DNA from: CBFIDA01 sp965661085
GTDB taxonomy: Bacteria; Pseudomonadota; Gammaproteobacteria; Comchoanobacterales; Comchoanobacteraceae
Assembly (NCBI GenBank): GCA_965661085.1
Contig: CBFIDA010000018.1
Coordinates: forward strand, 1 to 19,596
DNA length: 19,596 nt
Direction: 5' to 3'
In this document: piece after piece, positions 1-6,902 of the stretch
How the letters are laid out: every line of letters begins with the position of its first letter
Numbering within the stretch: position 1 is the first letter of the stretch
The notes under the pieces: model-generated
The model's database searches: none
Told to the model about the DNA's origin: nothing
Seen by the model: only the letters and a program-made list of their open reading frames with translations
Made by a program: the position numbers and the translations under genes

Positions 1-147
1 GGTGTCGAGATGGTGATGCCAGGTGATAATACGAAGATGACGGTGAAGTTGATCACACCGATCGCGATGGAAGAAGGCTTGCGTTTTGCCATTCGAGAAG
101 GTGGACGTACTGTTGGTGCAGGTGTTGTCACCAAGATCGTTGAATAA
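1..147 (+). CDS. tuf: Elongation factor Tu, C-terminal fragment (cut by window start)
   Basis: The first 48 codons plus TAA (145-147) encode the end of EF-Tu, the GTPase that delivers aminoacyl-tRNA to the ribosomal A site. The visible part is the end of beta-barrel domain 3, with EMVMPGDN, IAMEEGLRFAIREGG and RTVGAGVVTKI, all nearly invariant in the family. The G domain and the start lie outside the window. The gene sits 36 bases before rpsJ in the same direction, as in the str-S10 arrangement of proteobacteria, where tufA closes the str operon. No terminator is visible after its stop, so read-through into the S10 genes is likely. The identification is certain; only the copy (tufA or tufB) is inferred from position. 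Confidence 0.98.
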   Translation, partial: GVEMVMPGDNTKMTVKLITPIAMEEGLRFAIREGGRTVGAGVVTKIVE

Positions 148-183
148 AGTTATTTATTTACATTTAAAGTGAAAGAGGATAGT

Positions 184-519
184 ATGAGTAGCTCCAAAAG
201 AAACGTGAGAATCAGAATCAGGCTTAAGGCTTTTGATCATGTATTACTTGACAAAGCCACGAGTGAGATTATTGAGACTGTCAAGCGTACTGGTGTGCAG
301 GTAAGGGGTCCCATTCCGTTACCCAATCGTAAAGAGAAGTTTACGGTGCTCATATCACCTCACGTCAACAAGGATGCACGTCGTCAGTATGAAATACGAA
401 CGCACGGTCGTTTGATTGACATCATTCAGCCAGATCCAAAGACAGTGGATGCATTGATGAAGCTGAATCTGGCTTCTGGTGTGAATGCAGTCATTCAAGT
501 CAACGAGCTTGATCAATAG
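184..519 (+). CDS. rpsJ: 30S ribosomal protein S10
   Basis: S10 belongs to the 30S head and, with NusB, also serves transcription antitermination. The 111-residue product has the typical core: RIRIRLKAFDH near the N-terminus, RGPIPLP in the middle, then SPHVNKDAR and RTHGRLIDI. E. coli S10 has 103 residues; the excess is a short N-terminal stretch (MSSSKRNV). A longer reading from GTG at 169 exists, but the purine-rich AGAGG at 174-178 lies five bases before ATG 184, which decides the start. It is the first gene of the S10 block. The 36-base gap after tuf leaves no room for the long L4-responsive leader that precedes rpsJ in E. coli, so that attenuation control is probably absent here. Confidence 0.98.
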   Translation: MSSSKRNVRIRIRLKAFDHVLLDKATSEIIETVKRTGVQVRGPIPLPNRKEKFTVLISPHVNKDARRQYEIRTHGRLIDIIQPDPKTVDALMKLNLASGVNAVIQVNELDQ

Positions 520-529
520 AGGTGTGAAC

Positions 530-1165
530 ATGACATTAGGAATTATTGCTGAAAAAGTGGGCATGACCCAAGTCTTCAATGACAAAGGTGAAGTCATTCC
601 CGTGACAGTATTGCAGTATGGCAAGTGTGCTGTCACACAAGTCAAAACCATCGAAAAAGATGGTTACAGTGCCATTCAGGTCAATTACGGTGACAAAAAA
701 GTTAAAAACAAGGCCTTGGTGGGACATTTCAAACAAGCCAAAGTTGAAGCGAAAGGTGCATTGATGGAATTCCGTCTTGACGATGTGTCTGCTTTCAGCG
801 TGGGTGACGAGATCAAGCTTGATGTTTTGGATGATGTGGCCAAAGTGCATGTCATTGCCACGTCAAAAGGTAAAGGTTTTGCTGGGTGCGTGAAGCGCCA
901 TAATTTTAAGACACAGGACGCCACTCATGGTAATTCATTGTCGCATCGAGCGCCTGGATCCACCGGTCAGTGTCAAGACCCTGGCCGTGTCTTTAAGGGC
1001 AAAAAAATGGCTGGACGTATGGGTCATGAGCGTGTCACCGTAAAAAATCTTGACCTGGTCTCCACGGATGCCGATGAAAACATCATTCTAGTTCGAGGTG
1101 CTGTACCAGGTGCGCGAGGCACTTATGTGGTGATTCAACCCATCCAAACCAATACGGGAGCGTGA
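530..1165 (+). CDS. rplC: 50S ribosomal protein L3
   Basis: L3 is an early 50S assembly protein whose loop reaches the peptidyl transferase centre. The 211 residues match the family length (about 209). Diagnostic stretches are GIIAEKVGMTQVF at the N-terminus, then GFAGCVKRHNF, QDATHGNSLSHR, GQCQDPGRVFKGKKMAG and VRGAVPGARG. The glutamine that PrmB methylates in E. coli L3 is present in GQCQDPG, where a cysteine replaces the usual preceding asparagine. The start at 530 has AGAGG at 518-522, overlapping the rpsJ stop, so translation of the two is probably coupled. An earlier in-frame ATG at 485 lies inside rpsJ and its extra residues do not resemble L3. Confidence 0.98.
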   Translation: MTLGIIAEKVGMTQVFNDKGEVIPVTVLQYGKCAVTQVKTIEKDGYSAIQVNYGDKKVKNKALVGHFKQAKVEAKGALMEFRLDDVSAFSVGDEIKLDVLDDVAKVHVIATSKGKGFAGCVKRHNFKTQDATHGNSLSHRAPGSTGQCQDPGRVFKGKKMAGRMGHERVTVKNLDLVSTDADENIILVRGAVPGARGTYVVIQPIQTNTGA

Positions 1166-1167
1166 TC

Positions 1168-1794
1168 ATGAAACTTGCAACCTACACTTTGCCTGGATTG
1201 GTCAAAGAAAAGACCACCCTGACTGTGGATCAAACCATTTTTGATCAAACATTTAATCAAGACTTGGTATGGCAAGCGTGCACAGCTTTCATGGCGGCCG
1301 GTCGTTCTGGTTCAAAGGCCACACTCAACCGGTCTGCGGTTCGTGGTGGTGGTAAGAAACCATGGCGCCAGAAAGGCACCGGTCGAGCCCGTGCAGGGAC
1401 TTCTCGGAGTCCAATATGGGTTGGCGGTGGTATGACGTTTGCGTTATCGCCACGTGACTTCAGTCAAAAGCTCAACAAAAAGATGTACCGTTTGGCGATC
1501 AAATGTATTTTGTCACAATTGATTCGTGAATCACGATTGATGGTGGTCGATGCCTTAACATTGTCTTCGCCAAAAACCAAACAAGCCATTGAACTCTTTG
1601 GCGAATTGACCAATGAAAGGTTGCTCTTGTTGACCCATGAGTTGAATGAATCCATGCTGCTTGGTTCTCGAAATTTGTTCAACATTCACTATGGCTTGTG
1701 GCGTTCTACTTTGAATCCTGTTGTATTGACTCGAGCCAAGAAAATTTTGGTGACGCAAGAAGCCTTAAAAGAAATCCAGGAGTGGTTATCATGA
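1168..1794 (+). CDS. rplD: 50S ribosomal protein L4
   Basis: L4 lines the nascent-peptide exit tunnel; in E. coli it also represses the S10 operon. The 208-residue protein carries the tunnel-loop signature GGGKKPWRQKGTGRARAG followed by SPIWVGGG, and a C-terminal alpha/beta domain. ATG 1168 is three bases after the rplC stop, and GGAG at 1157-1160 is spaced correctly for it. A GTG at 1162 would add two residues and overlap rplC. Length is close to the family norm (about 201). The C-terminal half (residues 100-208) is more divergent than the loop, as is usual. Autoregulation through an S10 leader seems unlikely here because there is no long leader before rpsJ. Confidence 0.98.
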   Translation: MKLATYTLPGLVKEKTTLTVDQTIFDQTFNQDLVWQACTAFMAAGRSGSKATLNRSAVRGGGKKPWRQKGTGRARAGTSRSPIWVGGGMTFALSPRDFSQKLNKKMYRLAIKCILSQLIRESRLMVVDALTLSSPKTKQAIELFGELTNERLLLLTHELNESMLLGSRNLFNIHYGLWRSTLNPVVLTRAKKILVTQEALKEIQEWLS

Positions 1795-2117
1795 AGAATC
1801 CAGAAATCACACTCAAGCCCTATCGGGTATTGTTAGAGCGTATTGTTTCTGAAAAGACAGTGAGGGCTGAATCAGAATGCTGTTACGTGTTTAAAGTTGC
1901 TTCATGGGCCAACAAACAAGACATTCAGCACGCTATTGAGCTTTTGTACCAAGTGGGTGTCAAGAGCGTCCGTGTTTTGAATCAGATGGGCAAAACCAAG
2001 CGTGCACGTACAGGCATGGGCAAAAAGTCCGACTTTAAAAAAGCCTATGTCACCCTAAAGGATGGACAAGTGATTCAATCCTTTACAGTTTCTGGCAAAA
2101 CCAAAGAAGAGGGTTAA
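1791..2117 (+). CDS. rplW: 50S ribosomal protein L23
   Basis: L23 sits at the tunnel exit and docks trigger factor and the signal recognition particle. The 108-residue product shows the family core: SEKTVRAE near residue 18, YVFKVASWANKQDI, then the basic loop GKTKRARTGMGKKSDFKKAYVTL. Typical length is about 100. The ATG overlaps the rplD stop as ATGA (1791-1794), and AGGAG at 1778-1782 provides the ribosome site inside rplD. An upstream start at 1698 in the same frame lies wholly inside rplD and encodes no L23-like sequence. The overlap implies translational coupling of L4 and L23. Confidence 0.97.
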   Translation: MKNPEITLKPYRVLLERIVSEKTVRAESECCYVFKVASWANKQDIQHAIELLYQVGVKSVRVLNQMGKTKRARTGMGKKSDFKKAYVTLKDGQVIQSFTVSGKTKEEG

Positions 2118-2120
2118 TCC

Positions 2121-2993
2121 ATGACGGTAGCAATAAAGAAGTTAAAACCAGTAACGCCCGGTTCGCGTGGTACTGTTCTTGTGGTTTTTAAGGGTGGTAA
2201 GAAAAAGCGCTTACCCAATCGTAAAAAGCTAGAATATGGTCGTGCCAAGCTGAATAAGAAGGGCAGCGGCAGTGGACGTAATAACCTTGGCCGCATCACT
2301 GTGCGACATCAAGGCAGTGGCCACAAAACAAAGATCAAAAATGTTGATTTCAAGCGCAACAAAGATGGCATACCTGCGACCGTGAAACGTTTGGTGTATG
2401 ATGCCAATCGTACTGCGTTGATCGCATTGGTTTGCTATGCAGATGGTGCGTGGTCCTTTATTTTGGCGCCGAAAGGCCTTAAAATTGGCGACAAGGTCAT
2501 GAGTGGTCACTCTGCGCCGATTGCGACAGGCAACTGTTTGCCATTGAGTGCCATACCATTGGGTACCACCATTCATAACCTTGAGATGAAACCTGGTAAA
2601 GGTGCTCAATTGATTCGATCCGCCGGATGCTATGCCACATTGGTGGGAAAAGACAGTGCATATGCCATCATTCGTATGAAGTCAGGTGAAATGCGTCGCA
2701 TCATGTTGGCATGCCGCGCCACCATCGGTGTTGTGTCAAATGACATGCACAACTTACAAGTTTTGGGCAAAGCGGGTCGAAAACGCTGGAAGGGTGTTCG
2801 TCCTACTGTGCGTGGTGTGGCCATGAACCCAGTGGATCACCCACATGGTGGTGGTGAGGGTAGGACCTCTGGTGGTCGTCATCCTGTCAGTCCAACCGGT
2901 GTGCCAACCAAAGGCAAGGTGACACGTAAGCGTAAGAACATCACCAACGTCTTCATCATCAAAAAACGTAACGCCAAGAAACGCAGAGGATAA
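2121..2993 (+). CDS. rplB: 50S ribosomal protein L2
   Basis: L2 is an essential 23S rRNA-binding protein near the peptidyl transferase centre that also bridges to the 30S subunit. The 290 residues contain the family landmarks VDFKRNKDGIPA, ILAPKGLK, NLEMKPGKGAQL, AGRKRWKGVRPTVRG, AMNPVDHPHGGGEGR and a C-terminal TKGKVTRKRK. The histidine of DHPHGGG linked to peptidyl transferase function is kept. Compared with E. coli (273 residues), about ten residues are added before the first conserved block (lysine-rich, around residues 25-45) and the rest lies in a longer basic tail ending KKRRG. GAGGG at 2109-2113, seven bases before the ATG, sets the start three bases after rplW. Confidence 0.98.
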   Translation: MTVAIKKLKPVTPGSRGTVLVVFKGGKKKRLPNRKKLEYGRAKLNKKGSGSGRNNLGRITVRHQGSGHKTKIKNVDFKRNKDGIPATVKRLVYDANRTALIALVCYADGAWSFILAPKGLKIGDKVMSGHSAPIATGNCLPLSAIPLGTTIHNLEMKPGKGAQLIRSAGCYATLVGKDSAYAIIRMKSGEMRRIMLACRATIGVVSNDMHNLQVLGKAGRKRWKGVRPTVRGVAMNPVDHPHGGGEGRTSGGRHPVSPTGVPTKGKVTRKRKNITNVFIIKKRNAKKRRG

Positions 2994-3007
2994 TAGGAGC
3001 TCATCGC

Positions 3008-3280
3008 ATGCCAAGATCAACCAAAAAACCACCGTATACACCAGAGTATCTGCTTAAAAAAGTAGAGGCAATGGCTGCATCTGGTAAGAATCATCCGATC
3101 AAAACATGGGCGCGTAATGCCATGATCATTCCTGCAATGATTGGTTATATTTTTGCAGTACACAATGGCAAGGAATTTGTAACTGTGTTGGTTACCGCAG
3201 ATCGTGTTGGAAAAAAACTGGGTGAGTTTTCAATCACAAGGACTTTCCGTGGGCACGTTGGTGACAAGAAAGGCAAATAA
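3008..3280 (+). CDS. rpsS: 30S ribosomal protein S19
   Basis: S19 works with S13 in the 30S head near the A and P sites. The 90-residue sequence begins MPRSTKKPPY, has LLKKVE, the conserved IPAMIG, AVHNGKEFV and KLGEFSITRTFRGH, and ends DKKGK. Length matches the family (about 92). AGGAG at 2995-2999, eight bases before ATG 3008, is a near-ideal ribosome site placed just after the rplB stop. The N-terminal KKGP usually seen is KKPP here, one of several small departures in the head proteins of this genome. Placement between rplB and rplV is canonical. Confidence 0.98.
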   Translation: MPRSTKKPPYTPEYLLKKVEAMAASGKNHPIKTWARNAMIIPAMIGYIFAVHNGKEFVTVLVTADRVGKKLGEFSITRTFRGHVGDKKGK

Positions 3281-3298
3281 TCATAAGGTAATTGACAT

Positions 3299-3649
3299 AT
3301 GACTGAAGTAAAATCATTGCTGAAATCTCAAAAAATTTCTGCTCAAAAGGCTCGGGTTGTACTCAATGGCATTCGTGGCAATCGAGTTGATCAAGCCATT
3401 GATAAATTGAATTATTCAACCACCAAAGGCGCCAGATTGGTTTACAAGGCTTTGAGCAGTGCCATTGCCAATGCAGAAAACAATCATGGCCTAGACATTG
3501 ATAATCTTAAAGTATTGTATGCTTATGCCGATGAGAGCTTCACCATCAAACGCATGCGTTGTCGTGCACGTGGTCGAGGTGCCAAAATTTTGAAAAGACG
3601 TTGCCACATCACCGTCATCGTTGGCGAAGCAGAATCAGGAGAGAAATAA
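3299..3649 (+). CDS. rplV: 50S ribosomal protein L22
   Basis: L22 contributes a long beta-hairpin to the exit-tunnel wall, opposite L4. The 116-residue product has SAQKARVVLNGIRG, ALSSAIANAENN and LKVLYAYADE, then the hairpin region with ARGRGAKILKRRCHITVIVGE. The usual MPRAxGRA of the hairpin reads MRCRARGRG here, so the tip is more basic and contains an extra cysteine. Hairpin changes in L22 affect macrolide sensitivity in E. coli, but no prediction is made for this one. The ribosome site is weak: AAGG at 3285-3288, ten bases before ATG 3299. It is followed one base later by rpsC. Confidence 0.97.
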   Translation: MTEVKSLLKSQKISAQKARVVLNGIRGNRVDQAIDKLNYSTTKGARLVYKALSSAIANAENNHGLDIDNLKVLYAYADESFTIKRMRCRARGRGAKILKRRCHITVIVGEAESGEK

Positions 3650-3650
3650 C

Positions 3651-4319
3651 ATGGGTCAGCAAACAAATCCAACTGAATTACGCCGCGGTATCAGAAACCC
3701 AATCACAGGCCAACTTGATCGCATGCGCAGCAAATGGTTTGCTTCGGGTGCTGAGTATGCCAAAAACAATCTGACCGACATTGCCATCGTCAATTATTTA
3801 CAGAAGAATCATGCTCAGGCAGGGATTTCTAAAATTGACATTGAGCGTTTTGGCGGTTCGCCTCAAGTGACCATGTATTGTGTCCGCCATGCACTGGTCA
3901 TCGGTAAAGGTGGTAGCAATGTTAAGGATTTGAATAGAAAACTCAGCCAACATGTTGGTGAAAAAGTCCACGTTGTATTGAAAGAGGTCAAAAAACCTGA
4001 GTTGTATGCCAAATTGGTTGCCGAAAACTGTGCCAACCAAATTGAACGTCGTGTCAGTGTGAAAAAAGCCATGAAACGCGAAATGGAAAAAGCCATGCGT
4101 TCCGGTGCCATTGGCATACGTATTGTTGTTTCTGGCCGTATCGGTGGGGCTGACATTGCACGTTCTGAAAAGTACCAGAAGGGCCGTGTACCTTTGCATA
4201 CTTTCAAAGCCAATATTGATTACCACATTGCTGAGGCATTGACCACGTACGGTATTCTTGGTGTGAAAGTCTGGATATACAAAGACGATAAAAAAATCAC
4301 CACAGCCAAAAAAGATTAA
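3651..4319 (+). CDS. rpsC: 30S ribosomal protein S3
   Basis: S3 forms the solvent side of the 30S head and the mRNA entry site, with helicase activity shared with S4 and S5. The 222-residue product has a type II KH domain with VIGKGG (GKGG at residues 85-88), followed by KKPELYAKLVAEN, QIERRVSVKKAMKR, SGRIGGADIAR, GRVPLHTFKANIDY and GVKVWIY. The almost universal N-terminus MGQKVHP is MGQQTNP here, and the segment after it holds about five extra residues. ATG 3651 lies one base after the rplV stop, with AGGAGAG just upstream; an in-frame ATG at 3621 is inside rplV and does not belong. Length is slightly below the E. coli 233 because the tail is short. Confidence 0.98.
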   Translation: MGQQTNPTELRRGIRNPITGQLDRMRSKWFASGAEYAKNNLTDIAIVNYLQKNHAQAGISKIDIERFGGSPQVTMYCVRHALVIGKGGSNVKDLNRKLSQHVGEKVHVVLKEVKKPELYAKLVAENCANQIERRVSVKKAMKREMEKAMRSGAIGIRIVVSGRIGGADIARSEKYQKGRVPLHTFKANIDYHIAEALTTYGILGVKVWIYKDDKKITTAKKD

Positions 4320-4345
4320 TCAGATCAAAGAACAGGAGCTCCTAG

Positions 4346-4786
4346 ATGTTTCAGCCACCAAAATCGATGAAGTACCGAAAACGACACAAAGGTAGAAATC
4401 GTGGTCTCTCTCGTGCGTCCAACATCTCATTTGGAACATTTGGTTTGCGTGCCAAAACACGAGGCACGTTGAATGCGCGCCAAATTGAGGCGGTGCGTCG
4501 TGTCATAGCCCGTGTGACGAAGCGTCAAGGCACACTATGGATTCGTATTTTTCCAGATAAACCAGTGACTAAAAAGCCATTGGAAGTGCGTCAAGGTAAA
4601 GGTAAAGGTAACGTTGAGTTTTACATTTTTGAAGTCAAGCCAGGTGCCATGCTTTTTGAGTTGGCTGGGGTTTCAGAAGAAATCGCGCGAAAGGCGTTTA
4701 AGTTGGCATGTGACAAGCTGCCATTGACTGCCGAGTTTGTGAAGGCACACGCTGATGTTGCAGCTCAAACATCAGAACAAGGTTAA
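4346..4786 (+). CDS. rplP: 50S ribosomal protein L16
   Basis: L16 helps position A-site tRNA and is a late 50S assembly protein. The 146 residues contain KYRKRHKGRNRGLS at the N-terminus, FGTFGLRAKTRG, ARQIEAVRRVIAR, KRQGTLWIRIFPDKP, KPLEVRQGKGKGNVE and an EEIARKAFKLA helix. The arginine-glycine loop that E. coli RlhA-type hydroxylation (YcfD, Arg81) targets lies in the VRQGKGKG segment and is conserved. The C-terminal tail (VKAHADVAAQTSEQG) is about ten residues longer than in E. coli. CAGGAG at 4332-4337, eight bases before the ATG, fixes the start 26 bases after rpsC. Confidence 0.97.
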   Translation: MFQPPKSMKYRKRHKGRNRGLSRASNISFGTFGLRAKTRGTLNARQIEAVRRVIARVTKRQGTLWIRIFPDKPVTKKPLEVRQGKGKGNVEFYIFEVKPGAMLFELAGVSEEIARKAFKLACDKLPLTAEFVKAHADVAAQTSEQG

Positions 4787-4801
4787 AGTGGAGTAAGCAA
4801 A

Positions 4802-4987
4802 ATGATGACAATGACAGAATTGAGAGCAATGGACCAACAAGCTTTGCAAAAATTGGTTGTTGAGTTAGGCATAGAATCCTTCAACTTACGTATGGATACA
4901 GAGAACCAACAACGCAAAACACACCGCTTTGGTCAGATTAAAAAAACCATCGCACGCATTCAAACTTTATTGAAAGAAAGAGGCTGA
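4802..4987 (+). CDS. rpmC: 50S ribosomal protein L29
   Basis: L29 is a small helical protein next to L23 at the tunnel exit. The 61-residue sequence has ELRAMD near the start, the signature FNLRMDTENQQ in the middle and a basic second helix ending in IQTLLKERG. Both helices of the L29 hairpin are recognisable and the length is normal (about 63). Three closely spaced in-frame ATGs (4802, 4805, 4811) could start it; GGAG at 4790-4793 gives eight bases to the first and eleven to the second, so 4802 is preferred. It sits 15 bases after rplP and 5 bases before rpsQ. Confidence 0.96.
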   Translation: MMTMTELRAMDQQALQKLVVELGIESFNLRMDTENQQRKTHRFGQIKKTIARIQTLLKERG

Positions 4988-4992
4988 TCTCC

Positions 4993-5271
4993 ATGATGCA
5001 AGAAAAGAAATCCTTTAAAAGAGAATTCACTGGCAAGGTTGTCAGTGCCAACAGAGATAAGACAGTGACCGTCTTGGTGGTGTATCGCGTTAAGCACAAA
5101 ATTGGCAAATACATCACTTTGCACAAAAAGTTGCACGCACATGATGCCGACAATCGTTGTGCACTCAATGATACTGTTGTGATTCAATCATGTCGTCCCA
5201 TCTCGAAAAGCAAAACATGGGTCGTGAAGGAAATCATTGACGGAACACAATCGACAAGGGGCCAATCATGA
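4993..5271 (+). CDS. rpsQ: 30S ribosomal protein S17
   Basis: S17 is a primary 16S rRNA-binding protein of OB-fold type in the 30S body. The 92-residue product shows FTGKVVSANRDKTVTVLVV, the basic loop VKHKIGKYI, KKLHAHDADN, LNDTVVIQSCRPISKSKTW and VVKEI. The family core GxVVSxxxDKTV is intact. AGAGG at 4979-4983 serves ATG 4993. The gene overlaps rplN by the ATGA at 5268-5271. In E. coli, rpsQ ends the S10 operon and a separate spc promoter precedes rplN; that boundary does not exist here. Confidence 0.97.
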   Translation: MMQEKKSFKREFTGKVVSANRDKTVTVLVVYRVKHKIGKYITLHKKLHAHDADNRCALNDTVVIQSCRPISKSKTWVVKEIIDGTQSTRGQS

Positions 5272-5633
5272 TCCAAATGCAAACCATTCTAGATGTCGCA
5301 GACAACAGCGGCGCCAAATCTGTGATGTGTATCAAAGTTCTGGGTGGCTCTAAGCGACGTTTTGCCAACATTGGTGATTTGATTAAGGTCAGTGTCAAAG
5401 AGGTTTCGCCCAATGGGAAGATCAAAAAGGGTGAGGTTTTCCTTGCCGTTGTGGTCCGAACAAAGAAAGGTGTACGCCGCACTGACGGATCCGCCATTCG
5501 ATTTGATACAAATTCTGTGGTGCTTTTGAACACCCAAAAGCAGATCATTGGCACACGTATTTCTGGGCCAGTGACAAGAGAATTGCGCAAAGAATACATG
5601 AAAATTGTATCCTTAGCACCTGAAGTACTTTAA
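5268..5633 (+). CDS. rplN: 50S ribosomal protein L14
   Basis: L14 lies at the subunit interface, forms bridges to 16S rRNA and is the target of the silencing factor RsfS. The 121-residue product is highly conserved: MIQMQTILDVADNSGAK, CIKVLGGSKRRFANIGD, KKGEVFLAVVVRTKKGVRR, DGSAIRFDTNSVVLLN and GTRISGPVTRELR, ending SLAPEVL. Length matches E. coli (123). Its start codon overlaps the rpsQ stop, and AAGGGG at 5256-5261 within rpsQ gives a six-base spacing. Translation is therefore coupled to S17 and the gene cannot be the head of an independent spc transcript unless a promoter lies within rpsQ. Confidence 0.98.
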   Translation: MIQMQTILDVADNSGAKSVMCIKVLGGSKRRFANIGDLIKVSVKEVSPNGKIKKGEVFLAVVVRTKKGVRRTDGSAIRFDTNSVVLLNTQKQIIGTRISGPVTRELRKEYMKIVSLAPEVL

Positions 5634-5650
5634 GGGATGTGGAGAATAGC

Positions 5651-6007
5651 ATGAGCATTGCAAAAATTAAAAAAGGCGACCTGGTCATTGTGACTGCCGG
5701 TCGAGATAAAGGCAAAACAGGCGAAGTCAAAGAGATTCGTCTTGTCACAAAAAAGAATGGGCAAGTTCACAAGAAAGTGATCGTAGAGGGGATTGCCATG
5801 GTGTCCAAACATGTGCGTCCCAACCCTAATATTGATGAGCAAGGTGGCATCAAACGCATCCCCTCTGCCATCGATATTTCAAATGTTGCGCTTTACGACG
5901 TTGCATTGAAACAAACCATCAAAGTTGGTGTGCGCACACTTGAAAACGGCAAACGTGTTCGTGTCAACAAACAAACAGGTGAAGTGATCACCGATTCCTG
6001 GAGCTAA
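5651..6007 (+). CDS. rplX: 50S ribosomal protein L24
   Basis: L24 is an assembly-initiator protein for the 50S subunit. The 118-residue product has an N-terminal KOW motif (IKKGDLVIVTAGRDKGKTGEV), then KVIVEGIAMVSKHVRPNP, GGIKRIPSAIDISNVALYD and a basic C-terminus. It is slightly longer than E. coli L24 (104), mostly in the C-terminal tail. A GTG at 5639 is in frame, but GGAG at 5641-5644 lies six bases before ATG 5651, so the latter is the start. It ends at 6007 in a stop that overlaps or abuts the rplE start. In E. coli the S8 repressor binds near the rplX-rplE junction; no equivalent structure was recognised by eye. Confidence 0.97.
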   Translation: MSIAKIKKGDLVIVTAGRDKGKTGEVKEIRLVTKKNGQVHKKVIVEGIAMVSKHVRPNPNIDEQGGIKRIPSAIDISNVALYDVALKQTIKVGVRTLENGKRVRVNKQTGEVITDSWS

Positions 6008-6012
6008 TGGTT

Positions 6013-6579
6013 ATGACCAACACATTAAACAGCGCGTTGCAACAAGCATACACTCAGTCCATGAAAGACGCGCTCAAGAAAAAGTTGAATATTGACAATC
6101 CCCATGCAGTGCCAATGTTGAAAGCCATTCACATCAACATGTCATCTGGCAGCATGGTCGGTAATAAAAAATTGGTTGCTGAAACGGTGGAAGATTTGAT
6201 GGCCATCGCAGGGCAAAAACCGGTTGTCACCACGGCAAGGAAATCCAATGCCAACTTCAAGATTCGTGAAGGCTGGCCTATTGGGGCAAAAGTCACTTTG
6301 CATGGTCAAAACATGTACTTGTTTTTAGAAAAGCTGCTTTATGTTGTGCTGCCACGTGTACGTGATTTTAGGGGATTGTCACACAAATCATTTGATGGGC
6401 GCGGTAATTACAGTCTGGGATTACACGAGCATACGGTCTTTCCTGAAATCCCATTTGAAAAAGTTACAGAGCGTCGAGGTTTAGACATTAACTTTGTAAC
6501 CAGCACCGACAACGATGATCATGCCAAAGCATTGCTGACCGCGCTCGGTTTTCCTTTCACCAAAGAACGCACACAATAA
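6013..6579 (+). CDS. rplE: 50S ribosomal protein L5
   Basis: L5 binds 5S rRNA in the central protuberance and contacts P-site tRNA. The 188-residue product carries the L5 landmarks AIHINMSSGSM, ITGQKP-like AIAGQKPVVTTARKSNA, FKIREGWPIGAKVTLHG, PRVRDFRGLSHKSFDGRGNYSLGLHEH, FPEI and a final ALLTALGFPFTK. Family length is about 179. Two starts are possible: ATG 6007, overlapping the rplX stop as TAATG, and ATG 6013. The only ribosome site, GGAG at 6000-6003, is three bases from the first and nine from the second, so 6013 is preferred; 6007 adds two residues. Confidence 0.97.
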   Translation: MTNTLNSALQQAYTQSMKDALKKKLNIDNPHAVPMLKAIHINMSSGSMVGNKKLVAETVEDLMAIAGQKPVVTTARKSNANFKIREGWPIGAKVTLHGQNMYLFLEKLLYVVLPRVRDFRGLSHKSFDGRGNYSLGLHEHTVFPEIPFEKVTERRGLDINFVTSTDNDDHAKALLTALGFPFTKERTQ

Positions 6580-6593
6580 CCAAGGATTCATTC

Positions 6594-6890
6594 ATGCCAA
6601 AAAAGTCCACCATTAACAAAAACAATCGTCGATACAAAAAAGCCAGCAACCAAACGCGTCAAGACATCCGTGCACAGTTGAAAGCCAACTTGAAAACGGA
6701 AGACGGTGTGGATGCGATGTTTGCATTACAGCGCCGCCCCAAGGATGAATCCATCACCCGTCATATACGACGCTGTAAAGTGTGTGGGCGTCCGAAAGGT
6801 GTGTATCGCAAGTTTCAAATGTGCAGATTGTGCTTGATTAAGTATGCTGGTCTTGGTATGATTGCAGGCCTTACAATCTCCAGTTGGTAA
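6594..6890 (+). CDS. rpsN: 30S ribosomal protein S14, long form with zinc-binding cysteines
   Basis: S14 is a late-assembling 30S head protein beside S3, S10 and S19. The 98-residue length is that of the long form typical of proteobacteria. The C-terminal part, however, has the four-cysteine pattern of the zinc-binding form: C61-x2-C64-x12-C77-x2-C80 in CKVCGRPKGVYRKF followed by CRLC. E. coli S14 lacks three of these cysteines. The protein ends TISSW, matching the family's KASW end. AAGGA at 6582-6586 places the start at 6594. From memory, Legionella S14 has a similar long C4 sequence, which would support a Legionellales placement; this was not checked. Function should be normal, with a zinc requirement inferred. 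Confidence 0.96.
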   Translation: MPKKSTINKNNRRYKKASNQTRQDIRAQLKANLKTEDGVDAMFALQRRPKDESITRHIRRCKVCGRPKGVYRKFQMCRLCLIKYAGLGMIAGLTISSW

Positions 6891-6902
6891 GAGGAAAGTC
6901 AA

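Noticed and set aside
355..4226. Several open frames on the minus strand across the ribosomal genes
   Set aside because: They lie opposite highly conserved ribosomal genes, have odd composition and no recognisable motifs; they are antisense shadows.
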